Shown: positions 1 through 5,190 of the stretch, in pieces
Layout of the letters: each line of letters opens with the position of its first letter
Numbering within the stretch: the first letter of the stretch is position 1
Source of the DNA: Prevotellaceae bacterium
GTDB lineage: Bacteria; Bacteroidota; Bacteroidia; Bacteroidales; UBA932
Direction of reading: 5' to 3'
Assembly (NCBI GenBank): GCA_031257655.1
Contig: JAIROF010000189.1
Location: 1-5,701 of the forward strand
Length of the DNA stretch: 5,701 bases
The notes under the pieces: model-generated
Told to the model about the DNA's origin: nothing
The model's input: only the letters and a program-made list of their open reading frames with translations
Database searches by the model: none
Position numbers and translations under genes: made by a program

Positions 1-1517
1 TCGCCCGTTACGGTGAGGTCGGGGACGAAGTCGGCAACCCGGGCGACCTTTGCCGCCCGCAGGTCGGTCATCTTTTGGTGGTTTTCGGGGTCGTGCGAAA
101 TGCTGCCCTTGAGCGCGTCTTTCTCCAGCCCGCCTACGCGGTGCTCCAGCCCCTTTGCTCCGGGGATACCCCAGCGCCGGGCCAGCCGCTGCGCGTCGCG
201 CCGGTAGGGCTGGTAGCTTTCGCCTTCGGGGGCGATGGGCGGCGCAATGGCGGGGTAGTCCTCCATGCTGGGGATTTTCCATGGCTCCGAGCCGTTGGCA
301 ATGTAGCCGTCGGTGAGCAGGATGACGGGCGTCATGTGCTCCAGGGCGATTTTTGCCGCCCAGAAGGCGGCGTTGAAGCAGTCCGACGGCGAGCTGGCCG
401 CCATGACCACGGCCGGGCTTTCGCCGTGCCGCCCGTAGAGCGCCTGCGCCAGGTCCGCCTGCTCCGTTTTGGTGGGCAGGCCGGTGGAGGGGCCGCTGCG
501 CTGCACGTCCACCACCACCAGCGGCAGCTCCGCCATGACGGCCAGCCCGAGCGCTTCGCCCTTGAGCGCCAGCCCGGGGCCGGAGGTCGTGGTGACGGCG
601 AGCGCGCCCGCAAACGATGCGCCGATGGCGGTGCAGATGCCGGCAATTTCGTCTTCGGCCTGCAGCGTTTTTACGCCCAAGTCTTTCCGCGCCGACAGCT
701 CCTCCAGAATGCCGGTGGCGGGCGTGATGGGGTAGGAGCCGCAAAAGAGCGGGCGCCCCGACTTTTCGGCGGCGGCAATCAGCCCCCACGCGGTGGCCAC
801 GTTGCCGTTGATGATGCGGTAGGCGCCCCGCTCCAGCCGCCCCGGCGCCACCCGGTAGGTGTTGGCAAAGGCGTGGGTGTTGGCGGCGTAGTCGTAGCCC
901 CCCTTGAGCACCGTCCGGTTGAGGGCTATGAGCGCGGGCTTTTTCTTGAACTTGCTCGCAAAGTAGGCCTCCGTATGCGCCGGCGGCAGGTTGAACAGGT
1001 AGTAGCACACGCCCAGCGCAAACATGTTCTTGCAGCGCGCGGCCGTTTTGGCGTCGGCATCTGCGTCCTTCAGCGCCGCCTTGGTGAGCGAGGTGATGGG
1101 CGCCCAGATGATGTTGTAGCCCTCCAGGTGGAGCTCGGCCAGGGGGGCGCCGGTGGAGAAGCCCGCTTTTTTGAGGTGCGCCGCGTCGAAGGCGTCGGCG
1201 TCGAGGATGGCGGTGGCGTCTTTTTTCATCCACCTGGCGTTGGCCTTAAGCGCTGCGGGGTTCATCGCCACCAGCACGTCGCAGTAGTCGCCCGAGGTGT
1301 TGACGCCGGCGGCGCCAAAGTGCACCTGAAAGCCCGACACGCCGGCCACCGTGCCCTGCGGCGCGCGAATCTCGGCGGGGTAGTCGGGAAAGGTGGACAC
1401 GCTGTAGCCCAGCAGCGCGGAGGTGTCGGAAAAGAGCGTCCCGGTGAGCTGCATGCCGTCGCCCGAATCGCCGGAAAAGCGGACTACCATGTCGCTGCGC
1501 TCGTTTAGAATCGTCAT
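1..1517 (-). CDS. korA: 2-oxoacid:acceptor oxidoreductase, alpha subunit (gamma/alpha fused; 2-oxoglutarate:ferredoxin oxidoreductase type), N-terminal ~505 codons, partial
   Basis: Reading the minus strand from the ATG at 1517 gives an open frame that runs off the left edge after 505 codons. The enzyme family oxidatively decarboxylates a 2-oxoacid to the acyl-CoA and reduces ferredoxin, in the cytoplasm. Two domains are visible. The gamma domain comes first, with GDSGDGMQLTG at residues 16-26. The pyrimidine-binding alpha domain follows, with YPITP at 262-266 and GPSTGLPTKTEQADL starting at 342. This gamma-then-alpha order is the usual fused form in Bacteroidetes, about 610-620 residues long, so roughly 110 residues are missing. 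The thiamine-diphosphate-binding beta subunit (korB) would be expected just beyond the left edge. The start is supported by an excellent upstream promoter and by the GDSGDG motif sitting close to the N-terminus, as is normal. The family is firm. The exact 2-oxoacid (2-oxoglutarate rather than another) is inferred from overall resemblance. The 477-codon plus-strand frame at 75-1508 is only its antisense shadow. Confidence 0.93.
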   Translation of the reverse strand, partial: MTILNERSDMVVRFSGDSGDGMQLTGTLFSDTSALLGYSVSTFPDYPAEIRAPQGTVAGVSGFQVHFGAAGVNTSGDYCDVLVAMNPAALKANARWMKKDATAILDADAFDAAHLKKAGFSTGAPLAELHLEGYNIIWAPITSLTKAALKDADADAKTAARCKNMFALGVCYYLFNLPPAHTEAYFASKFKKKPALIALNRTVLKGGYDYAANTHAFANTYRVAPGRLERGAYRIINGNVATAWGLIAAAEKSGRPLFCGSYPITPATGILEELSARKDLGVKTLQAEDEIAGICTAIGASFAGALAVTTTSGPGLALKGEALGLAVMAELPLVVVDVQRSGPSTGLPTKTEQADLAQALYGRHGESPAVVMAASSPSDCFNAAFWAAKIALEHMTPVILLTDGYIANGSEPWKIPSMEDYPAIAPPIAPEGESYQPYRRDAQRLARRWGIPGAKGLEHRVGGLEKDALKGSISHDPENHQKMTDLRAAKVARVADFVPDLTVTG

Positions 1518-1574
1518 TTTTGTGTGATTAAGTTACGTTGTTACTGCCGAAAAACTGTAGAAAGAGGACGAGCG

Positions 1575-1605
1575 CAAAGATAGCATATTTGTTAATTTCA
1601 CGCAA
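1575..1605 (-). promoter_or_regulatory. Bacteroidetes-type promoter of the korA-like gene
   Basis: On the minus strand TATCTTTG (1582-1575) matches the Bacteroidetes -7 consensus TAnnTTTG exactly. A TTG at 1605-1603 lies 20 bases upstream, the expected -33 spacing. Transcription would begin near 1568, giving a leader of about 50 bases before the ATG at 1517. No clear Shine-Dalgarno sequence precedes the ATG; the bases before it are A-rich (CACACAAAA), which is common in this phylum. Confidence 0.7.
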
Positions 1606-1617
1606 TTTTTTCTCCCG

Positions 1618-1650
1618 ATTTTTCATTCTGAAGTAAAAAAACTACTTTTG
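1618..1650 (+). promoter_or_regulatory. Probable promoter of mqnA
   Basis: TACTTTTG at 1643-1650 matches TAnnTTTG. The -33 position holds only a T-rich stretch (1619-1623) and no clean TTG, so this promoter looks weaker than the one facing the other way. Transcription would start near 1657, giving a leader of about 70 bases to the ATG at 1726. The element also shows that an upstream in-frame TTG at 1648 cannot be the real start of mqnA, because it overlaps the -7 box. Confidence 0.5.
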
Positions 1651-1725
1651 CAGCAAGCAATAGCGTCAGCATTACGCCTTCGGGATAATTCAAAAATACT
1701 AACTCATAAACAGTTAAGCCAGGCA

Positions 1726-2484
1726 ATGGGGGTGAACATTTCTGCGGTAGCGTACCTCAACGCTGCGCCTTTTATCTACGGACTTCGGCGTTCTCCTTTC
1801 ATCGAAAGCGTAGCGCTATCGCTGGATGTCCCCGCCGTTGGCGCCCAAAAGCTGCTGTCCGGCCAGGCTGACGTTGCGCTCACGCCGGTGGCGGCAATCC
1901 CCCAAAGCTCCGACTTTCGCGTCGTGTCCGGCTACTGCGTTGGCGCGACGGGCGAGGTGGCCTCGGTCGCCATTTTTGCCCGCGACGCCATAGCGCGCCT
2001 GCACACCATCTACCTTGACGCCCACTCGCGCACGTCGGCGGCGCTCGCGCAGCTGCTGGCGCGCGCATACTGGCGCATCTCCCCGCGCTTTGAGCCCCTC
2101 AGCCGCTACGACGAGGCAATGCCGCTGGAGAAGGGCGCAGGCTACCTGCTGATTGGCGACAAAACGTTTGCCGCCCGCCGGCGCTTTACCTTCGCCTACG
2201 ACCTCGCGCAGGCCTGGATAGCCTACACCGGCATGCCGTTTGTGTTCGCCGCATGGGTGGCCAGACGGGGCGTCACGGAGGAGGCCATCGCCCGGCTCAA
2301 CGAGGCGCTGCAGCTGGGCGTGGAGCGCCTGGCAGACGTGTGCTGCGACGCCCAGCCCGCATACCCCGGCGTGGACGTCGCCGGATACCTCTCCAACAAC
2401 ATCAGCTACCCCCTGGACGCGGCAAAAAGGGAGGGTATGAAGGCTTTTGTTGGAATGATGGAGGTAGGAAGTTGTAAGTTGTAA
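1726..2484 (+). CDS. mqnA: Chorismate dehydratase MqnA (futalosine pathway of menaquinone synthesis)
   Basis: The product is 252 residues, normal for the family. MqnA dehydrates chorismate to 3-[(1-carboxyvinyl)oxy]benzoate, the first step of the futalosine pathway to menaquinone, in the cytoplasm. Supporting sequence: the N-terminal YLNAAPF (10-16) with the family's YLN signature, the GQADVALTPVAAIP segment (46-59), the EVASVAIF strand (77-84), LDAHSRTS (97-104), and the late GYLLIGDKTF and AYTGMPFVFAAWVA blocks. I chose the ATG at 1726 because homologous sequence begins almost immediately after it. The GTG at 1732 is an alternative. An extension back to TTG 1648 would add 26 unrelated residues and overlap the promoter. 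The last codons (encoding GSCKL) and the TAA are made of the heptanucleotide array that starts at 2467, so the C-terminal tail is repeat-derived. It is divergent from the korA-like gene. A related family, MqnD, is less likely given the YLN start and the length. Confidence 0.9.
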   Translation: MGVNISAVAYLNAAPFIYGLRRSPFIESVALSLDVPAVGAQKLLSGQADVALTPVAAIPQSSDFRVVSGYCVGATGEVASVAIFARDAIARLHTIYLDAHSRTSAALAQLLARAYWRISPRFEPLSRYDEAMPLEKGAGYLLIGDKTFAARRRFTFAYDLAQAWIAYTGMPFVFAAWVARRGVTEEAIARLNEALQLGVERLADVCCDAQPAYPGVDVAGYLSNNISYPLDAAKREGMKAFVGMMEVGSCKL

Positions 2485-2529
2485 GTTGTAAGTTATAAGT
2501 TATAAGTTATAAGTGGTAAGTGGTAAGGG
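2467..2529. repeat. Heptanucleotide tandem array, 9 units (GTAAGTT / ATAAGTT / GTAAGTG)
   Basis: Nine consecutive 7-base units are seen: GGAAGTT, GTAAGTT three times, ATAAGTT twice, ATAAGTG, GTAAGTG, GTAAGGG. The first 18 bases lie inside mqnA and supply its last codons and its TAA stop; the rest is intergenic. Blocks of identical neighbouring units (GTAAGTT, then ATAAGTT) suggest expansion by slippage. The function is unknown. Confidence 0.9.
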
Positions 2530-2670
2530 TAATGTCGTAAATTGTGGGAAGCGAAAAACCGGATTTACTCACTCGTGCTTATTTTTGGTGTTCGTGAGCT
2601 CGCTACGCTCGGTTTAACAACAAAATAACCTCAGTAGCAGAAAGATACAGTATAAACAACAACCTTACCA

Positions 2671-2743
2671 CCTCATTAATGTAAGCGGCTTGTAATCAGA
2701 ACAATAATTGGTATGTCGTACAATTTATGACATCATCGATGTA
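2671..2743 (+). repeat. Dispersed palindromic repeat, copy 1
   Basis: By eye this 73-base stretch matches 4085-4158 at about 62 of 74 aligned positions with one single-base gap. Its core is an inverted repeat: ATGTCGTA (2713-2720), a 5-base loop CAATT, then TATGACAT (2726-2733). The single difference from a perfect stem leaves a G-U pair in RNA. A heptad array begins exactly at its right end. I do not recognise it as a known element. Confidence 0.75.
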
Positions 2744-2761
2744 AAATGTAAGGGGTAAGAG
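2741..2761. repeat. Short heptanucleotide array, 3 units (GTAAAAT, GTAAGGG, GTAAGAG)
   Basis: Three 7-base units beginning GTAA abut the right end of the dispersed repeat. The middle unit, GTAAGGG, is identical to the last unit of the 2467-2529 array, so the two arrays probably belong to one repeat family. Confidence 0.6.
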
Positions 2762-2803
2762 ATGAAATATATGCTGCGCTTGGCATGGTTTTGTACGGAA
2801 ATG

Positions 2804-2895
2804 GTACGCAGATGACGCCGATTTAGCAAAACTTGCGCAGCTGGGGGTATGGCTAAAATCTGCGTAAATCATGAAAATCTGCGCTATCTGCGTGC
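2804..2895. repeat. CTGCG-rich imperfect inverted repeat with internal direct repeats
   Basis: The left arm (2804-2824, core TACGCAGATGACGCCGATTT) and the right arm (2875-2895, core AAATCTGCGCTATCTGCG) are reverse complements at 17 of 21 positions, with about 50 bases between them. The right side also contains direct repeats: AAAATCTGCG at 2855-2864 and 2874-2883, and ATCTGCG again at 2886-2892. Phrases of the type 'ATCTGCGTAAAT' are familiar from intergenic DNA in Bacteroidetes; their origin is unknown to me. Confidence 0.55.
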
Positions 2896-2937
2896 TAAAA
2901 ACAACAAATCGCACTTTTCGACCGTGCGGAGTATAAA

Positions 2938-2973
2938 ATGCAGAAGGCAGAAGGCAGTAATGCAGAATGCAAA
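2938..2973. repeat. Heptanucleotide array, 5 units (ATGCAGA / AGGCAGA type)
   Basis: The units are ATGCAGA, AGGCAGA, AGGCAGT, one extra A at 2959, then ATGCAGA and ATGCAAA. The period is again 7, but the unit is unrelated to the GTAAGTT family upstream. Confidence 0.7.
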
Positions 2974-3008
2974 ACAGGCGAAACGATTATCCGCGCATTG
3001 TGCGGGTT

Positions 3009-3036
3009 AAAATTTAGGATTAAAAATTAAAAAATT
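3009..3036. repeat. Decayed A/T-rich heptanucleotide array (AAAATTA type, ~4 units)
   Basis: Read in sevens, the units are AAAATTT, AGGATTA, AAAATTA and AAAAATT. It ends 14 bases before the corA start codon, so it occupies the corA leader. Low-complexity sequence can mimic periodicity, so this array is less certain than the others. Confidence 0.45.
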
Positions 3037-3050
3037 CATCGGCATTTCTC

Positions 3051-4013
3051 ATGGTAAACTACTACATCAAAGAAAGTAGCTGCGTTACAGGCAGCGACGA
3101 CCTGGAGCAGCTCAACGAGCTGAGCTACGACGAGGTGCTGTGGATAGACATGGTAAACCCTACGCCGGAGGAGCGGCGCATAGTGGAGGAATTTCTGAGC
3201 ATCAACCTGCAAACGCAGCAGCAGGCGGAGGAGATAGAGAGCAGCTCGCGCTACTACGAAACCGAAAGCACGCTCTACGCCAACACGTCGTTTCTGCTGG
3301 CCAACCGGGAGCACGAGCTCTCGTCGGAGCAGGTGTCGTTTATCCTGTGCGAAGGGGTGCTGGTGTCCATCCGCCCGCTGGGGCTGAGGGCGTTCAACGA
3401 AACCATCCGCCGCCTGTACGCCAACCACCGCCTCTACCCAACCTGCTTCCACGTGATGGTCTCCATCCTCGAAAGCCGCATCGACATTGACGCCGACATG
3501 CTGGAATCGCTGGCCAAGGAGGTCACCAACATCAACAAGCTGCCCTTTGAGGACAAGTCCGAAGCGCGGCTCGACAGCCAGCTGCTGCTCACCATAAACC
3601 GCCTGCAGGGCAACACCATGATGATGCGCGAAAGCATCATCGACAAGCAGCGCGTGGTGAGCAGCATCCTCAAGAGCGACCGCTTCCCGAGCGACACCAC
3701 CCCAAAGCTCAGCATTATCATAAAGGACATCAACTCGCTGGTGAGCCACGCCGACTTCGCCTTCGAGCGGCTGGAGTTCCTGCAAACCACCGTAATGGGG
3801 CTTATTTCGCTGGAGCAAAACAAGGTGATAAAGATTTTTACGGTGGCAACGGTGATATTCATGCCGCCAACGCTCATCAGCAGCATTTACGGCATGAACT
3901 TTCACGTCATGCCGGAAATATCGTGGCGCTTTGGCTACCCCTTTGCCATTATGCTCATCGTTTTGAGCGTAGGCATCACCCTGCTGTTTTTTAAGGTGCG
4001 AAAGCTGCTGTAG
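3051..4013 (+). CDS. corA: CorA-family magnesium/divalent cation transporter
   Basis: The 320-residue product has the usual CorA length and layout. A long soluble, largely helical N-terminal domain (about 1-255) is followed by two closely spaced C-terminal membrane helices (about 258-279 and 296-315). The signature YGMNF lies at 280-284, directly after the first helix, with GMN at 281-283 forming the selectivity filter. The loop MPEISWRFGYP follows, matching the family's MPE...W..GYP pattern. The protein ends in a short basic tail (KVRKLL), as expected on the cytoplasmic side. CorA proteins are homopentameric inner-membrane channels that import Mg2+ and sometimes Co2+ or Ni2+; which metal is used here cannot be read from sequence. 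The ATG at 3051 is chosen because the frame begins MVNYYIKE, like related proteins, although no Shine-Dalgarno sequence is evident. It appears to be a single-gene unit, preceded by the repeat-rich spacer and convergent with the lipoprotein cluster. The 289-codon minus-strand frame beneath it is a shadow. Confidence 0.95.
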   Translation: MVNYYIKESSCVTGSDDLEQLNELSYDEVLWIDMVNPTPEERRIVEEFLSINLQTQQQAEEIESSSRYYETESTLYANTSFLLANREHELSSEQVSFILCEGVLVSIRPLGLRAFNETIRRLYANHRLYPTCFHVMVSILESRIDIDADMLESLAKEVTNINKLPFEDKSEARLDSQLLLTINRLQGNTMMMRESIIDKQRVVSSILKSDRFPSDTTPKLSIIIKDINSLVSHADFAFERLEFLQTTVMGLISLEQNKVIKIFTVATVIFMPPTLISSIYGMNFHVMPEISWRFGYPFAIMLIVLSVGITLLFFKVRKLL

Positions 4014-4027
4014 CCGCCTGCCTGCCG

Positions 4028-4062
4028 CCTCCGCAAGGAGGACAGCCCCTGCCGGAGGGCTG
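4028..4062 (+). terminator. Two GC-rich hairpins after corA, possible terminator
   Basis: CCTCC (4028-4032), loop GCAA, GGAGG (4037-4041) forms one perfect 5-bp stem. CAGCCC (4043-4048) with GGGCTG (4057-4062) forms a second, 6-bp stem. They begin 15 bases after the corA stop codon. No T-tract follows either one, so factor-independent termination is doubtful; they could equally protect the corA mRNA 3' end or be part of a palindromic repeat family. Confidence 0.35.
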
Positions 4063-4084
4063 CCGCTTGCGCCGCGTACCGCTG

Positions 4085-4158
4085 CCTAATTAAGTTAAAT
4101 GACTTGTAATCAGCAACAATATTTGCTATGTCATACAATTTATGACATCACCGCTGTA
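4085..4158 (+). repeat. Dispersed palindromic repeat, copy 2
   Basis: This is the partner of 2671-2743, about 84% identical by hand alignment. The core palindrome is perfect here: ATGTCATA (4128-4135), loop CAATT, TATGACAT (4141-4148). Its right end overlaps the 5' remnant of a lipoprotein gene on the minus strand, and the remnant's TAA stop lies inside the palindrome. Unlike copy 1, no heptad array follows it. Confidence 0.75.
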
Positions 4159-4184
4159 GTTGTTTTCAGAATAACCACTTTCAT
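4140..4184 (-). pseudogene. 5' remnant of a further tandem lipoprotein gene (14 codons, then stop)
   Basis: The minus-strand ATG at 4184 overlaps the TAA of the preceding lipoprotein gene by one base (TAATG) and reads MKVVILKTTTAVMS followed by TAA. The intact family member at 4646-5098 starts MKTKILKTIAAMLIV and has the same TAATG junction with its own predecessor. The DNA agrees too: both starts share the plus-strand run TTGTTTTCAGAAT followed six bases later by TTTCATTA. The homology stops where the palindromic repeat copy begins, so I read this as the beginning of a lost gene cut off by, or recombined with, that element. It is very short; a tiny real peptide cannot be excluded but is unlikely. 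Confidence 0.55.
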
Positions 4185-4618
4185 TATTTAACGTGTTTAA
4201 AAAGCAAATAATTTTTATTGCCGTAATAAAAGAGTTTCAACTCATTATTGATAAGAGAGAATGATTCGGTTATCGCAATAGCTACGCGAAAATCCCACCC
4301 ATGTCCATTCGGGTCATATAGCTCTGCCATATATCCTATCATTCTATCCGGATTCAAGTCCATCAAGTCAAGTTTCATGCTCAAAGTTATGCTGTGTGCT
4401 ATAGCCGTATATTCCGTATCAAACGTAAGCGTAAAACACTCCTTGCAATCTTTTGGCATCGGGGTCGTCGATGCATTGGTCGTGGCGTCTACAAATCCGG
4501 TCAACTTCCATTTTGTGCCTGCCAACGAAGTGATTTCGTCTTTTCCACAAGAGAAACATACTGCCAAAATCAGCAGTATGGCTGTTGTTTTTAATGTAAA
4601 TAATAATATTTTTTTTAT
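4184..4618 (-). CDS. Small tandem-family lipoprotein, unknown function, with no normal start codon in frame
   Basis: The frame ends in TAA at 4186-4184 and encodes a lipoprotein-type N-terminus, IKKILLFTLKTTAILLIL then AVCFSC, followed by GKDE. The mature part contains GTKWKLTGFVD, PKDCKECFTLTFDT with a CxxC pair, and the C-terminal INNELKLFYYGNKNYLLFK. These blocks align with the neighbour at 4646-5098. No ATG, GTG or TTG precedes the signal peptide in this frame: the frame is open only from 4645, and the position matching the neighbour's ATG is ATA (4618-4616). The TTG at 4567 would cut off most of the signal sequence. An ATG at 4649, overlapping the previous gene's stop as ATGA, is one base out of frame, and a run of eight A (minus strand, 4616-4609) lies between. 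Either an ATG became ATA or an A was gained. From ATA the product would be 144 residues, close to the neighbour's 150. Function is unknown; the protein may be silenced or phase variable. Confidence 0.65.
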   Translation of the reverse strand: MKKILLFTLKTTAILLILAVCFSCGKDEITSLAGTKWKLTGFVDATTNASTTPMPKDCKECFTLTFDTEYTAIAHSITLSMKLDLMDLNPDRMIGYMAELYDPNGHGWDFRVAIAITESFSLINNELKLFYYGNKNYLLFKHVK

Positions 4619-4645
4619 ATCCGTATAATTTAATGGTAAGTAAAT

Positions 4646-5098
4646 TCATATTTTTCTGAATAGCAAGTAATTCTTCCCTCCATTATAACAAAATTTTATC
4701 TCGTTTTCCGTAGCAGCATAGTCGGTTAACGTTTTCATTGCATCATAGAATAATAGAACATCACCAGCTTCATTGAGACCTTCAAATGTTGGCGCTGTCA
4801 TAAATAGTTTTGGAAGAAGTTCCAGACGTATCTGCCTTATCGCAGCTTTTCCCCATGCCGTGCTGTCCGTATCAAACTCAAGCGTGTAGCAAGTGCTGCA
4901 ATCTTTCGGTTCCAGCTCTTTCAGGTCGCATGTTTCCGCATCCATAATACCTGCCAGCTTCCATTTTGTACCTTCCAGCGCAGGTTTGCTATCTCCGTTA
5001 CCCTCCCCGCAAGAGCAGCTTTTGTCTTTTTTGCATGAGAAGCCGGCTGCTGCTACAATCAGCATGGCTGCAATTGTTTTCAGAATTTTTGTTTTCAT
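4646..5098 (-). CDS. Small tandem-family lipoprotein, unknown function (intact copy)
   Basis: The 150-residue product starts MKTKILKTIAAMLIVAAAG and has a probable lipidation site at FSC, Cys22, followed by KKDK, so it is probably an envelope lipoprotein. The mature region begins with a Cys/Gly-rich linker (CSCGEGNG, 28-35), then EGTKWKLAG (42-50), EPKDCSTCYTLEFDTD (63-78, with Cys67 and Cys70 as CxxC), and ends CYNGGKNYLLFRKI. I know no function for it. The GTKWKL opening resembles small lipocalin-like or META/HslJ-like beta-barrel lipoproteins of Bacteroidales, but that is only an impression. The ATG at 5098 is supported by the signal peptide and by overlap with the preceding fragment's stop (TAATG). 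Its own TGA (4648-4646) overlaps a downstream ATG (ATGA), which implies co-transcription and possible translational coupling. The cluster is clearly more AT-rich than mqnA or corA. No convincing promoter was found upstream. Confidence 0.8.
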   Translation of the reverse strand: MKTKILKTIAAMLIVAAAGFSCKKDKSCSCGEGNGDSKPALEGTKWKLAGIMDAETCDLKELEPKDCSTCYTLEFDTDSTAWGKAAIRQIRLELLPKLFMTAPTFEGLNEAGDVLLFYDAMKTLTDYAATENEIKFCYNGGKNYLLFRKI

Positions 5099-5190
5099 TA
5101 CTCAACAAGCTTAAAAAGCGAATAATTTTTATTGCCGTTATAAAAAAGTTTCAGCTCATTATTGATACAATTTGATTCAAATCTTTGCAT
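5098..5190 (-). pseudogene. C-terminal fragment of a third lipoprotein paralogue
   Basis: The minus-strand frame from ATG 5190 reads 30 codons ending CINNELKLFYNGNKNY then SLFKLVE and TAA (5100-5098). The intact relatives end INNELKLFYYGNKNYLLFKHVK and CYNGGKNYLLFRKI, so this is the 3' end of a family member. DNA similarity to 4187-4267 extends upstream to about 5178 and then stops. The frame stays open back to 5271 but shows no GTKWKL, CxxC or signal peptide, so the front of the gene is missing. Its TAA overlaps the ATG of the next gene by one base. A real 30-residue peptide is possible but less likely than a truncated remnant. Confidence 0.65.

Larger units (their letters stand above)
2485..3050. 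other. Repeat-filled intergenic spacer between mqnA and corA
   Basis: This 566-base stretch has no supportable gene. It holds the remainder of the 2467 heptad array, one copy of a ~73 bp palindromic dispersed repeat (2671-2743), a short heptad array directly after it (2741-2761), a CTGCG-rich imperfect inverted repeat (2804-2895), a GCAGA-type heptad array (2938-2973), a small hairpin (CCGC 2991-2994 with GCGG 3002-3005) and a decayed A/T-rich heptad array (3009-3036). A 72-codon minus-strand frame (2696-2914) runs across several of these repeats and has no protein-like character. No convincing TAnnTTTG promoter for corA was found, so corA transcription is unexplained here. Confidence 0.75.

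Noticed and set aside
75..1508. 477-codon plus-strand open frame
   Set aside because: It is antisense to the korA-like gene, whose motifs (GDSGDG, YPITP, GPSTGLPT) are unmistakable on the minus strand. The plus-frame product is an Arg/Gly/Val-rich translation typical of shadows in GC-rich DNA.
1648..1725. Upstream TTG start extending mqnA by 26 residues
   Set aside because: The TTG lies inside the TACTTTTG promoter box and the added residues do not resemble MqnA N-termini.
2568..2598. CTCAC...GTGAG hairpin after mqnA as a terminator
   Set aside because: It has only 5 bp with a 21-base loop and no following T-tract, which is too weak to support.
2696..2914. 72-codon minus-strand open frame in the spacer
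   Set aside because: It is composed of the palindromic repeat, the heptad array and the CTGCG repeats, with no protein-like motif or promoter.
2467..2973. Possible CRISPR array from regular repeats
   Set aside because: The units are 7 bases long and directly adjacent with no unique spacers, so they are simple tandem repeats.
3036..3905. 289-codon minus-strand open frame
   Set aside because: It is antisense to corA, which carries the GMN motif and two membrane helices. The reverse product is His/Val/Gln-rich with no family signature.
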